A stretch of 64,000 bases of DNA from Galbula dea (lineage: Eukaryota > Chordata > Aves > Piciformes > Galbulidae). Location of the stretch: positions 248,001-312,000 of the forward strand of contig VWZX01006714.1 of NCBI GenBank assembly GCA_013399015.1. The letters are read 5' to 3'. The position numbers and the translations under genes were made by a program. Shown piece by piece: positions 1-10,165 of this stretch; the stretch's first letter is position 1, and the number at the start of each line of letters is the position of its first letter. Below the pieces are notes generated by a model. It saw nothing but the letters and a program-made list of their open reading frames with translations, was not told the origin of the DNA and did not search any database.

Positions 1-220
1 GAAGTTCCATCTAAACAGGAGGAACTTCTTTCCTTTGAGGGTGGTGGAGCCCTGGCCCAGGCTGCCCAGAGAGGTGGTGGAGTCTCCATCTCTGGAGACA
101 TTCCAAACCTGCCTGGCTGCCATCCTGTGCAGCCTGCTGTAAGTGACCCTGCTCTGGCATGAGGGTTGGTCTAGATGATCTCCAGAAGTCCCTTCCAACC
201 CCTGACATGTTGTGACTCTA
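1..220 (+). mobile_element. CR1 LINE 3' end, type A
   Basis: This piece begins before the window and runs to the 3' tail. It carries the CR1 marks CCCAGGCTGCCCAGAGAGG, TGGTCTAGATGATCTCC and CCCTTCCAACCCCTGACATG. The same 3'-end type recurs at 2700-3332 and, reversed, at 56338-56741. Confidence 0.93.
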
Positions 221-1363
221 TCTGGTCCATTAATTTTTGTGAATGCAAAGACCATGCTGGGTGGGAGGACAACACCATGGAGCGTGCAACCACGCTACCA
301 AAAGGCTTGGAAGGAGAAAGGCTGGCTGAGGAGTTGCACAGAATGGAAGCAAAAGGATGGAGTAAAACTCAGGATGCATTTTGTGTAGCTCTGAGTGGCT
401 TTTAGCTCTTCAGTTGCTGCTTGTGTCCTTGACTAGGAACCAACCCTGCAGATGTTGGTGGCTGGTTGTGCAGCTCTGGCCAACCCACCGGGGTGAGAGA
501 GGTCAGCTCTGTTAACAGCCTAATTCTCAGGCAAAAGGCTAACAACTTAACTGTGTTTATAACACCAGAGAGAAGCCATGTCAAATCCATTGTTGCATGA
601 TGTGACCAAATCCATTACTGCACACATGGAAATCAATTACTGCACATTAGGGAACGTTTAACACCGGAGCCTTTTCCGCTGCCTCCTTTGCACGCTGTGG
701 CTGGAGGGATCCTTATCTGCCTCTCTGCAAATGCATTTGCTCTGCTTCTTTCCTTTTCACACCTGGGCCAAATGTACACAGGTAGGGAGAGAAAACCACG
801 TGTGGAAGAGCTTGGGCCATGGCAGGAGGCTGAAGGAGAGCTGGGTAGGAAGGATGGGTGCTGCAGAGGGTTACTGCTGACAGTGCTTGCCCCAGATTGA
901 GTGGGAATAAATGTTTTCCTCTGCCATCTTCACACATCCTCTTCTATCTGGTGTTTCTGTCTGTTGGAGCCACCTCTCCCACACAGGCAGCAGATATCTC
1001 CACACTCATTGGCCCAGACTTCTTCATGTTTTCTATCTCTGTTTGTTTAAGCAAAAAAACCCCCACCAAACACTGACAGACAGAAAACCCTGCAGGCTCA
1101 TGCTGGTATCATGGAGGATCAAGCACCAAAATGGGGTGTTGGGATGTGCTTTGGTGGCAAAGAGCACGTGGTGGCTGATGCTGGGGAGCTTTGGCTTCAT
1201 CTTCTTCATTAAATGCACTTCCCTCCTGATGTTTGAGAAGGGATTTGAGGAGACAGAGACAAAAACATAATAGCAGGAAAGGAGAATCCTCCTCCTACGT
1301 AGTGGGAACTCTTTCCCACCCTGGAACATCCCTTTCCATCTTGGGGTGGGGACTGATCAACAG
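221..1363. other. Unique sequence between CR1 copies
   Basis: No recognisable gene or repeat. Short open frames overlap one another on both strands without codon bias or splice context. Confidence 0.6.
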
Positions 1364-1950
1364 GGGTGGGAGTTGGTTGACAGCAGCTGAAGGTGAGCCA
1401 GCAGAGTGCCCAAGTGGCCAAGGAGGCCAACAGCATTCTGGCTTGGATCAGCACTAGTGTGGCAGCAGGACTAGGGCAGGGATTGTCTGGACTGGACACT
1501 GGGGAAGCCACACCTTGAATACTGGGTTCAATTTTGGGCCTCTTGCTCCAAGAAGGACATGGAGGTGCTGGAGTGTGGTCAGAGAAGGGCAAGGAAGGAA
1601 GGGTCTGGAGCACAAGTGTTGTGAGGAGCAGCTGAGGGAACTGAGGTTGGTTAGGCTGGAGAAGAGGAGGCTCAGGGGAGACCTTCTCACTCTCTGCAAC
1701 TACCTGAAAGGTTGGTTGGTCTCTTCTCCCAAGAACAAGTGTCAGGAGAGGAGGAAATGACTTGAAGTTGTGCCAGAGGAGGTTTAGGTTTGGACATGAG
1801 GAACAATTTCTTCCCTGGGAGGGTTATCAGACATTGGCCCAGGCTGCCCAGGGAGGTGGTGGAGTCACCACCCCTGGAAGTGTTCAAACTCATCTAGCTG
1901 TGGTGCTTGGGGCCATGACAGTGTTGGGTGTCTGGCTGGACTGGATGATC
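1364..1950 (+). mobile_element. CR1 LINE 3' part, type B, interrupted
   Basis: It runs through GAGCCAGCAGAGTGCCC, CTGGAGAAGAGGAGGCTCAG and CAGGCTGCCCAGGGAGGTGG to GGACTGGATGATC. There another CR1 fragment breaks it; the element resumes at 2005. It is 5'-truncated like nearly all CR1 copies. Confidence 0.93.
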
Positions 1951-2004
1951 ATAGAATCATAGAATGGCTCAGGTTGGAAGGGACCTTAAAGATCATTTAG
2001 TTCC
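1951..2004 (-). mobile_element. Nested CR1 3' tip inside the type B element
   Basis: This 54-base piece is the reverse complement of a CR1 tail (ATAGAATCATAGAATGG, then GGTTGGAAGGGACC). It sits exactly between GGATGATC and CAGAGGGCTTTTCC of the surrounding element, which are adjacent in intact copies such as 12598-12916. It is therefore younger than its host. Confidence 0.88.
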
Positions 2005-2046
2005 CAGAGGGCTTTTCCAAGCAGAAGGCTTCTATGACTCTATGAT
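2005..2046 (+). mobile_element. CR1 type B, remaining 3' tail
   Basis: It continues the 1364-1950 element after the nested insertion: CAGAGGGCTTTTCCAAGC and then a TTCTATGACTCTATGAT tail. Confidence 0.88.
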
Positions 2047-2699
2047 GCACCTGCAGGAGCCCTGGGCACCCTTTTCCTTGCACCCTCTCCCAAACACCCA
2101 GCTCCACATCAGGTTTTACCTTTTTGCTCTTACTTGTAGGTCCCACATCTACCCTAGCACCAGTGTCCTCACTTAGCAGGCACTTGCCCCCTCTCCTCTG
2201 CTGCTCAGCCCCTGGAGCAGGCCCAGAGAGGGAGGAAGTGGCTGAAGGTTAATTTTTTTTGGTCCCTCTCCTAATGACTCATCCAGAACCATTTCTATTG
2301 GTTACATTTCCTTGTGTGACAGAAACAATTTACTGCATTCCTGCAAAGCCTATTTTCTCTGCATGATCTGCTTGTGTGGAGGTTTGGGGAAGTAATTTAC
2401 TGATATTTTGCCTCAAAATAGCTTACAAAGACAAAAGAGTCCTGTTGACACCAAGGTGCACTCCTCCTGAGTGAGGGAAAGGGGATGAAACAGCTTCCAA
2501 ATAACAGCACTTTGTGATAGTCACTCAAAGTCAAATTCTACATCACACACACTGCAGTCAAAGGCTCTTTCAGCTGCTGGGGACTCAGGGAGGTGCAGGG
2601 CTTCTCCCAGGGCTGCTTTCAATTCAGGTTTGGGTGGTAGGAGGATCCCTGGTGATGTAAATCAGCAGGAACTTCAGCAAGGTTTTGGGATGTTTGTTC
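2047..2699. other. Unique sequence between CR1 copies
   Basis: Nothing recognisable apart from AT-rich sequence near 2240-2420. The last part (2640-2699) may be a decayed upstream extension of the following CR1. Confidence 0.55.
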
Positions 2700-3332
2700 A
2701 GGATGCCCATGAGCCAGCAAGGTGCCCTTGTGGCCAAAAAGGCCAGTGGCAACCTGGGGTGCAGCAAGAAGAGTGTGGCCAGCAGGTCAAGGGAGGTTCT
2801 CCTCCCCCTCTACTCTGCCCTAGTGAGGCCACATCTGCAGTCCTGGGTCCAGTTCTGGGCTCTCCTGTTCAAGAAGGACAGGGAACTTCTGGAGAGGGCA
2901 CAGAAAAGGGCTACAGAAATGGTTAGGGGACTGGAACATCTCTCTGCTGGGGAAAGGCTGAGAGCTGGGGCTGGGTAGCCTGGAGAAGACTGAGGGGGGA
3001 GCTTATCAATGCTCAGTGGATGGGTGTCAGCAGGATGGAGCCAGTCTGTTTTCAGTGGTGCCCAGGGACAGGACAAGAGGGAACAGGCACAAACTGGAGC
3101 ATGGGAAGTTCCATCTAAACAGAAGGAGGAACTTCTTTCCTTGGAGGGTGGTGGAGCCCTGGCCCAGGCTGCCCAGAGAGGTGAGGGAGTCTCCACCTCT
3201 GGAGACATTCCAAACCTGCCTGGCTGCCATCCTGTGCAACCTGCTGTAGGTGACCCTGCTCTGGCAGGGGGGGTTGGACTGAGATGATCTCCAGAGTTCC
3301 CTTCCAACCCCTAACATGCTGTGGTTCTGTGT
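2700..3332 (+). mobile_element. CR1 LINE 3' part, type A
   Basis: About 630 bases run from GATGCCCATGAGCCAGC through the conserved GAAAGGCTGAGAGCTGGGG and CCCAGGCTGCCCAGAGAGG to CCTTCCAACCCCTAACATG. The section from 3108 on closely matches 1-220, placing both in one subfamily. Confidence 0.93.
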
Positions 3333-5248
3333 AGTCTGTTAGGTTTGATTCTGGATCTGTATATTCTGCTATGGGGCTGCCATGGGTGATGAGAGCACAC
3401 AGCTCTCCAGCACTGTGCTATGATTTTGGTGTGTGTCTCTGTAGGATCATGGCCAGAAGCCCAGGAAGAACCAGGGAGTCAGGAAAGGATGCATTTTGGC
3501 AGAGCCCAGGTTTTCTTTCTGTGTCAGTGCCCCCCAGCCTCCTGTAACCTGCCTGCCTAGCCAAGCTTGCAGCTCTCTCCCTGCTCCATGAGCCATAAGC
3601 TCTGAGATAATGACTATTCAAGGTAATTTGCTCAGGCAAATGCTTCTGCTAATGTGCTGGCTGCTCTGTGATGGATAGCTCAGTTATTTCTTGGGTGTCC
3701 ATTACTCCAGGACCAAATCCCTGCTCCCTGCTTGTTTGCATTGCCCCCCAAGCTCAGCATCTCTTGTGCCACAGGAATCACCTGTGGCTGATCCAAATGG
3801 AAGCAGGGAGGGGGCAGCTCCTGTTTGTTTCTCCATCTGCTCATGCACTTGGCTTTGAATTTAGTCAGTGGGCAGGATGGCAGCAAGGAGGACATTGCCA
3901 TCCAGTATGGAAGCAGGCAGGGGTTTACCTTCTTCTCCAGCCACTGGTGGAGATAACAACCCCCTGGGCTGTGAGCAAAGCCACTGGCATGCTGGAAGCT
4001 GCCCTGGGGTGGAGGCAGGTCGAGGTGCCAGGGGCTGTGTGCCTTGTGCAGGCACAGGAGATAAATTAGAGAGGGGAAGAGAGAAGGGGGAAAGGTTTCT
4101 GTGGCAAACTGCTGAGCTACACTGACACTCATAGCTGGAGTTAAAAGGCTGTGGTGCAGGAGATGCATTTGGAACCTGGGAGCTGGAGCATGAGCAGTTG
4201 GTGTGAGCCTGTGCTGGATGGGAGAAAAGAGACCAACTGGCTTAAACTTTTGTGCCTTGCTCTTAGACTGAGTCTAACCTGGCTGCTGCAACTGGCCTGG
4301 CAGTGGTACCTGCCTCCTCATGGTTTGGGGTTTACTGGGAACTCTTAGCTGCCTTCTTGCTTTTTGCTATTTCCATGCTTTGTTGGGGCATTTTTTTTTT
4401 GGGGGGGTAAAGAAAAACAATGCTGATTTGATGAGTTATTTGGTATTGTGAAACCTAAACTGACCAGGAATTTCTTACCACATGATGCTCTTAGAAGAGC
4501 TGCAAGCTAACTGCAGGTGTCAAGGTTGGGAGAAGCATTGGCCATGTCTCTTAAATCAATCCACCATCCTCCAGCCTAACCTAGGGCTGTACTTTGGAGG
4601 CAGGAGGGATAAAGGGGTTGTGTGTTAGCAAGGTAGCAGGGGTTGGCACAACCCCTCTTGGTCCCACTGGGCTCTCCATCAAATCCCCATCTGAATGGAA
4701 ACTCAAATGTGCTTCTTGCTTGAACCCCCCCATATTTTTGCCTAAGCTGTTGGTGTTGTGCTCCAAAAACTGGATGAAGGGAGAGCTCTGATACTCAAAG
4801 GAAGTGCTTGTGTTGCCAGCACCACTCTCCCTGCACCCTGGAGAGCCCAAGTCAAGCCTGAACATGGTACCTGCCTCCTTCCAGCATCTGAGTGCTACTT
4901 GCTATCCCCTCCCAGGGCAGCAGTGATGTTGGGGTGTGGAGGGGGTCAGGGCAGTGGCAGATCTGGTGTGGGGAAAGGCAGGCTCTTGTTTGCAAGCATA
5001 GCCCTGGTGGTAGCACAGGTGGCAGCAAACACTGGCTCTTTATCCTCCTCCTGCCCTGCAAACACAAACCCTCTTGTCACTGCCCATCAGGCTCACAGCA
5101 GAGCCTGAGGAGTGGGTTTGAGTGCTGCTGCAGGCTCAGGCCAAAGGCCACTGGTGAGCAAGCAGTCAGTGAGCCCTTTGTGAGGGACCAAAGGCAGATG
5201 GCTGCAACGTGAAGCCTGTTGCCCCTTGCTGTGCTCTGGGTGACCAAA
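3333..5248. other. Unique sequence
   Basis: No gene seen. Overlapping open frames at 3668-4168 on both strands look like chance. A T-run followed by a G-run lies at about 4391-4407. Confidence 0.6.
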
Positions 5249-5528
5249 TCATAGCATCCTAGAGTGTCTTGAGTTGAAGGGATTCATGAGGATCATGGAG
5301 TCCAACTCCTCTCTATGCACAGGGCAACCCCAAAGTCACCCCATGTGTCTAAGAACATTGTTCAGATGCTTCTAGAGTTCTGTTGGGCTTGGTGCTGTGA
5401 CTGCATCCCTGGGGAGCCTGCTCCAGTGGTCCAGCACCCTCTGGGTGAAGAACCTCTTCCTGCCACCCAACCTAGCCCTCCCCTGGCACAGCTTCATGCC
5501 ATTCCCTTGGGTCCTGTCACTGGATGTG
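5249..5528 (-). mobile_element. CR1 LINE fragment, type D, reversed
   Basis: The reverse complement ends in TTGGACTCCATGATCCT and a CTAGGATGCTATGAT-like tail. The CACAGGGCAACCCC and CTGGGGAGCCTGCTCCAG parts match the + strand copy at 30031-30464. It is more diverged than types A-C, so probably older. Confidence 0.85.
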
Positions 5529-6111
5529 GCTTTTTTAAATGTGATGTGGTTTTACCACATTGTTCCCTCCTGCAGGGTAGGATCTGGAGGGACTTGGTTG
5601 CACCAAGTGTCTGCAGTGCTGGTTGTGTTTGGTGCTGAACAAAGTCATGAAGAGCATGAAGCAACATTCCCTTTCTCCATCTCTCTGTACTTTGTTTCCC
5701 CTCCTTTTGCTCACTTGCTCAGCTCCCTGCTCAAGGAAGCCTCAGGGGCTGCTTTTGCAAGTCAGGACCTTCTCTGGATGTTGTCCTTCCTGCATGAGGA
5801 CTGCAGAGCTGGGTTTGACCATCTCCAGGAGCTTCCTGGAGGTGAGAAAAGGTGGTGCTTCCCCTTCTGAGAGTAGTGGAGGAGACTACATCAAGCTTTT
5901 AACTTTTCCTTGGTGAGAGGCATGTTGATGAGCACTGGGGAGTGTGTGATGGTCTGTACCAGCACATCTAAATAAGAATCATCCCCATGGAGGCAGGGAG
6001 CTGTTGACATAAGGTAGTGGCAAGTGTGCACAAGTGATAGCAGCAACTGCTATCAGATCCAGGTTGACTTCTGAAAATGACACTGGTTTGAGCTTGAGGA
6101 CAGTCTCCTAG

Positions 6112-6292
6112 TATAGAATCATGGAATCACAGAACCATTCTGGTTGGAAAAGCCTCTGAGATCACTCAGTCCAACCATTCACCCAGCACTGCCATGCTCA
6201 CCACTAAACCATGGCCCCAAGCACCACATCTAGATGGTTTTTGAACACTTCCAGGGATGGTGACTCCACCACCTCCCTGGGCAGCCTGGGTC
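6112..6292 (-). mobile_element. CR1 LINE 3' end, type B, reversed
   Basis: It starts with the inverted tail TATAGAATCATGGAATCAC. It continues through GGTTGGAAAAGCCTCTGAG and CCATGGCCCCAAGCACC to CCTGGGCAGCCTGGG. It lies head-on to the + copy at 6516-6841. Confidence 0.92.
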
Positions 6293-6515
6293 ACACTGAT
6301 ATAATGTCTTTGATTTGGTTTTAGATTGTCCATCCAGCATCAATCTGAAACCTGAGCTATTGAAAATCCCTCTTTTGAAAACACACTGGAGTTCACTGGA
6401 TGCCAAACACCTTTGGTGCAGATGTGGTTCAAGCACCTTGTTAGTCAGGGTCCTTTTAAGAAGCCACACACAAATCTGGGGGATCTCTTCTCTCTGGAGC
6501 CATCCAGACACATTT

Positions 6516-6841
6516 CACTCTCTACAACTACCTGAAAGGAGGTTGGAGTCAGGTGGGGCTTGGTCTCTTCTCCCAAGCAATAAGACAAGAGGAAAAGGCT
6601 TCAAGTTGCACCAGGGGAGGATCAGATTAGATATTAGGAAGAATTTCTTCCCCAAGGGGGTTCTCAGGCATTGGCCCAGGCTGCCCAGGGAGGTGGTGGA
6701 GTCACCATCCCTGGGAGTGTTCAAAACCCAAGGAGCTGTGGTGCTTGGGGCCATGGTTCAGTGGTGAGCATGGCAGTGCTGAGTGGGTGGTTGGACTGGA
6801 TGATCTCAGAGGGCTTTTCTAACCAGAATGCTTCTCTGATT
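6516..6841 (+). mobile_element. CR1 LINE 3' end, type B
   Basis: It carries CACTCTCTACAACTACCTG, GGTCTCTTCTCCCAAGCAA, CAGGCTGCCCAGGGAGGTGG and GATGATCTCAGAGGGC, and stops in a degraded CTTCTCTGATT tail. Confidence 0.92.
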
Positions 6842-7984
6842 TCCCCCCACTTGAGGCAGCTTTGATCACATTCTGCTTTAATCTCCTTTTCTCCCCCATG
6901 CCGCCTGCAGCAGGACACAACTCGGAAGCAGCTGCCTGCAGAGCAGGTAGCAAGCATCTTGCATAAGGCAGCCCCAGAAGAGCATCCTGGGCCAGGGAGG
7001 CTTCATTCTGTGCTAATTTGAAATGAGGTGAGTGATGGCAAATTGAGTTTCAAGGGCAGCAGAGACAAGTTGTCAATTTAGCCTGGGCTCCTCTCTGCCA
7101 GAGCGATCTCTGGGAGCTGGAGCTGAAGCTTGTTTATGGCACTGCCTCTAATAGCTGCAATCCCCCAGGTGGATTAAGCAATTTCTTCATTTAGGACTCT
7201 CAAAACTCTATGACATTTGGAGGGATTTTTCTTGACCTTGGGAAGGTTGAGCCCTGCCTTTCCCCCCCCCAACCCTGGGCTTGGGGTTGTCAGGGAGGTG
7301 TGGGTCTGAGCAGAGGGAAGTCTTCCCACCACCTTCTCTGTTGGGTTTTGGTGGTTGCATTCCCAGCAGGGGATGTGACTTGTTGCTGAGAGCTGGGTGA
7401 GCAGGTCCTTAGGTCCTTTCTTCTTTGTGTGCCTCAGTTTCCCTGTCTTCAACCAGCCTTTGTTTAAAACAACCACCCAAAATGAAACCACTTTGAGATG
7501 TGAGGCAAAAGGCAGGCAAGATTCTTTATCTTGCAGCAGCATCCCAAATCAAACAGGTGCTTTGTGAAGCCAAGAAGCACCAGGGGAGATGTGGAGGCAG
7601 CAGCAGTGTTGGGGAGGAGCTGCAATGTGAGCTGTAGATGGTAATGTCTTGGCTCCTCCTGGGCAGAGGCAGCTGAGGACTGCTGTGGGGTTTTGCAGGG
7701 GACACCCTGGAGCAGAGACATGCAGAAATGGCAGCAGCACTGGAGAAGGTGATGCCTTTACCTCCTGCAGGGCTTCAGCAGGGAAGAGGCACCTCTGGCT
7801 TGGGAGAATCCCACCAGGCAACTGAGCTGTGTCTTTAGGTACCTAAATGCTTTGGCAAACCTGCCCCCTAGGAGCTGTCAGAGGATAGAGTGCATCCAAC
7901 CCAGGAGCCTGGCTGAGGTTTCTGGTACCCAGGGCAAGGTGGAAAGAGAGTTTGCACAGAAGCAGGCAGGGGAGGTCAGGGTAA

Positions 7985-8537
7985 GGCTGGAAAAGACCTC
8001 TAGGATCATCAAGTCCAACCATTGACCCAACAGCCCTGTCCCACTAAACCACATCTCCAACTGATATGTCTGCATGGTTTTTAAACCCCTCCAGGGATGG
8101 TGACTCCATCACTGCCCTGGGCAGCCTGGGGCAATGCCTAACAGCTCTTGCTGGGAAGACATTTATTCCTAATATCCAACTTGAACCTTCTCTGGCACAA
8201 CTTGAGGCTGTTTCTTCTCACCCAGTCACTTGTTCCTTGGCAGAGGACACCAACCCCCACCTCACTCCAACCTCCTTTCAAGGAGTTGCAGAGAGTGAGA
8301 AGGTCTCCCCTGAGCCTCCTCTTCTCCAGGCTAACCAATCCCAGTTCCCTCAGCTGCTCCTCACAACACTTATGCTCTAGACCCTTCCCCACCTTCCTTG
8401 CCCTTCTCTGGACACACTCCAGCACCTCAGTGTCCTTCTTGGAGTGAGGAGCCCAAAACTGACCCCAGAATTCAAGGTGTGACCTCTCCAGTGCCAAGTC
8501 CAGGAGGACAATCCCTGCCCTAGTCCTGCTGGCCACA
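7985..8537 (-). mobile_element. CR1 LINE 3' part, reversed
   Basis: Inverted CR1 sequence runs from GGCTGGAAAAGACCTCTAG to CTAGTCCTGCTGGCCACAG. Bases 8261-8449 closely match 9918-10106 of the next reversed copy. The tail itself has decayed. Confidence 0.92.
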
Positions 8538-9360
8538 GAGCTGCCATGAGCAGGGACTTTAGTGGGGGAAAAGAGGCAATGAGGAGTCTCTGGATGCTGA
8601 AACTCCTCAAGCAGGAAAATAAAACAAATGGAGCTTTTTCAGTTTGAAGAAACCAAACCAAACCACAGTAGAAACCTGAGAGCTTTCAAGGCAGGAGCAT
8701 GGTTGATGACATCCCTACTTACCTCCCTGCTCCACTCACAGCTGATCCACTGCCTGATTCTCAGCAGCATGAACACTCACAACTGCATGTAGGACATGGA
8801 AGGTGCCTAATGACTGCTGGAGCTGGCATAATTCCTAAGTAGCTATGGCATTTGCTTGCTCTGTAAAGGATTTGGGGACTGGCAGGCTGTGAACAGTGAT
8901 AGAGGAGAGAAATGCCAGAGTGGAGAATCAAACACATGCAGACATGAAATGTGCTCAGTACTGACAAAGCAGCAGTGCTCTGGTGTTGCCTGGGGCTTGC
9001 ATGGCCAGGGAGCAGCAAAGGACTTTTGGGGTGCACAGGTGGAAACTGGGTCAGGACAGTGTGGGGATGGGAGGGGAGGGAGTGTGCAGAGCAAGCCCTG
9101 GCTCCACTCAGCCCTCATCTTTTCACAGATCAGTCATTAAGGAAGGCAGAGACCTCTGGGATCATAGAGTCCAGGATGCTCTGGAGGTTCCCACATGGAG
9201 CAGGGATTCACCAACTGTCTGCTCTGGCTGCCAGGCCCCAGCTTGCCTCCTGTCAGCTTTCTGTGCCTCCCCAGCCAGGATTTGGAGGAGAAAGGTGCAG
9301 GATTCATCCCCATGGACTTTGGGTCTGGGGCTGTCTTGCCTTACAGCCACTTGTTTGGGG
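8538..9360. other. Unique sequence between CR1 copies
   Basis: No gene or repeat recognised. Bases 9140-9180 faintly resemble an inverted CR1 end but are too short to call. Confidence 0.5.
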
Positions 9361-9570
9361 GAATTCTTTACCCAAAGGGTGGTGAGGCACTGGAACAGGT
9401 TGCCCAGAGAGGTTGTGGCTGCCCCATCCCTGGCAGTGTTTAAGGCCAGGCTGGATGTGACCCTGGATGACCTGGTCTAGTGCATGTGGCATCCCTGCCC
9501 ATGGCAGGGGGGTTGGAACTAGATGATCTTTAAGGTCCCTTCCAACCTCAGCCATTCTATGATTCTATGA
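9361..9570 (+). mobile_element. CR1 LINE 3' end, type C, intact tail
   Basis: It carries GGAACAGGTTGCCCAGAGAG, AAGGCCAGGCTGGATGTGAC and GATGATCTTTAAGGTCCC, and ends in a perfect ATTCTATGATTCTATGA tail. Related copies lie at 61280 and 61747. Confidence 0.95.
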
Positions 9571-9619
9571 ATTGTGCCTTCTAAATGCCCTTCCCTGCCC
9601 AGCTTTGTATCTCCTGCTG

Positions 9620-10107
9620 TCATGGGATTGCAGGATTGTTGTGGGTGGAAAAGCCCTCTGAGATTGTTCACTCCAACCATTCAGCCAGCTCTGCCATGCT
9701 CAGAAACCATCTCACCCAGTGCCATGTCTCCATGGCTTTTTGAACCCCTCCAGGGCTGGTGACTCCACAGTGCCCTGGGCAGCCTGGGCCAGTGCTTAAT
9801 AAGCTTCTCAGTGACAAAAATCTTCCAAATATCTAATCTTAATCCCCCACAGTGCAAATTGAGGCCATTTCCTTTTATCTTATCACTTGTTCTTTGGGAG
9901 AAGATAACAACTCCCACCTTACTCCCACCTCCTTTCAAGGAGTTGCAGAGAGTGAGAAGGTCTCCCCTGAGCATCCTCTTCTCCAGGCTAACCAACCCCA
10001 GTTCCCTCAGCTGCTCCTCACAACACTTGTGCTCTAGACCCTTCCCCACCTTCCTTGCCCTTCTCTGGCCACACTCCAGCCCCTCAATGTCCTCCTTGGA
10101 GTGAGGG
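9620..10107 (-). mobile_element. CR1 LINE 3' part, reversed
   Basis: It is an inverted CR1 running from a decayed tail to CCTCCTTGGAGTGAGG. It lies in the same orientation as 7985-8537, about 1.66 kb away, and is near-identical to it over 189 bases. Confidence 0.92.
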
Positions 10108-10148
10108 CTTTCTGGTGGGTGTTGTCCTTCCAGCCCTTCCTTCCCTCC

Positions 10149-10165
10149 ACACACACACACACACA
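10149..10165 (+). repeat. Short (AC)n microsatellite
   Basis: About eight AC units lie immediately after the reversed CR1 at 9620-10107. Confidence 0.9.

Larger units (their letters stand above)
5529..7984. other. Unique sequence around two opposed CR1 ends
   Basis: Apart from the CR1 pieces at 6112-6292 and 6516-6841, I see nothing recognisable. A run of nine C lies at 7262-7270. Confidence 0.6.

Noticed and set aside
6420..6440. GGTTCAAGC, resembling a tRNA B box
   Set aside because: No A box or cloverleaf arms at the right spacing; no tRNA gene was found anywhere in the window.
8138..8536. 132-codon - frame with repeated relatives at 9681-10160 and 37977-38291
   Set aside because: These are shadows of the same reversed CR1 3' region; the similarity between the peptides reflects the repeat, not a gene family.
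9140..9180. Possible inverted CR1 tip (AGAGACCTCTGGGATCATAG)
   Set aside because: Only about 30 bases resemble CR1 and the tail is missing; too short to support.
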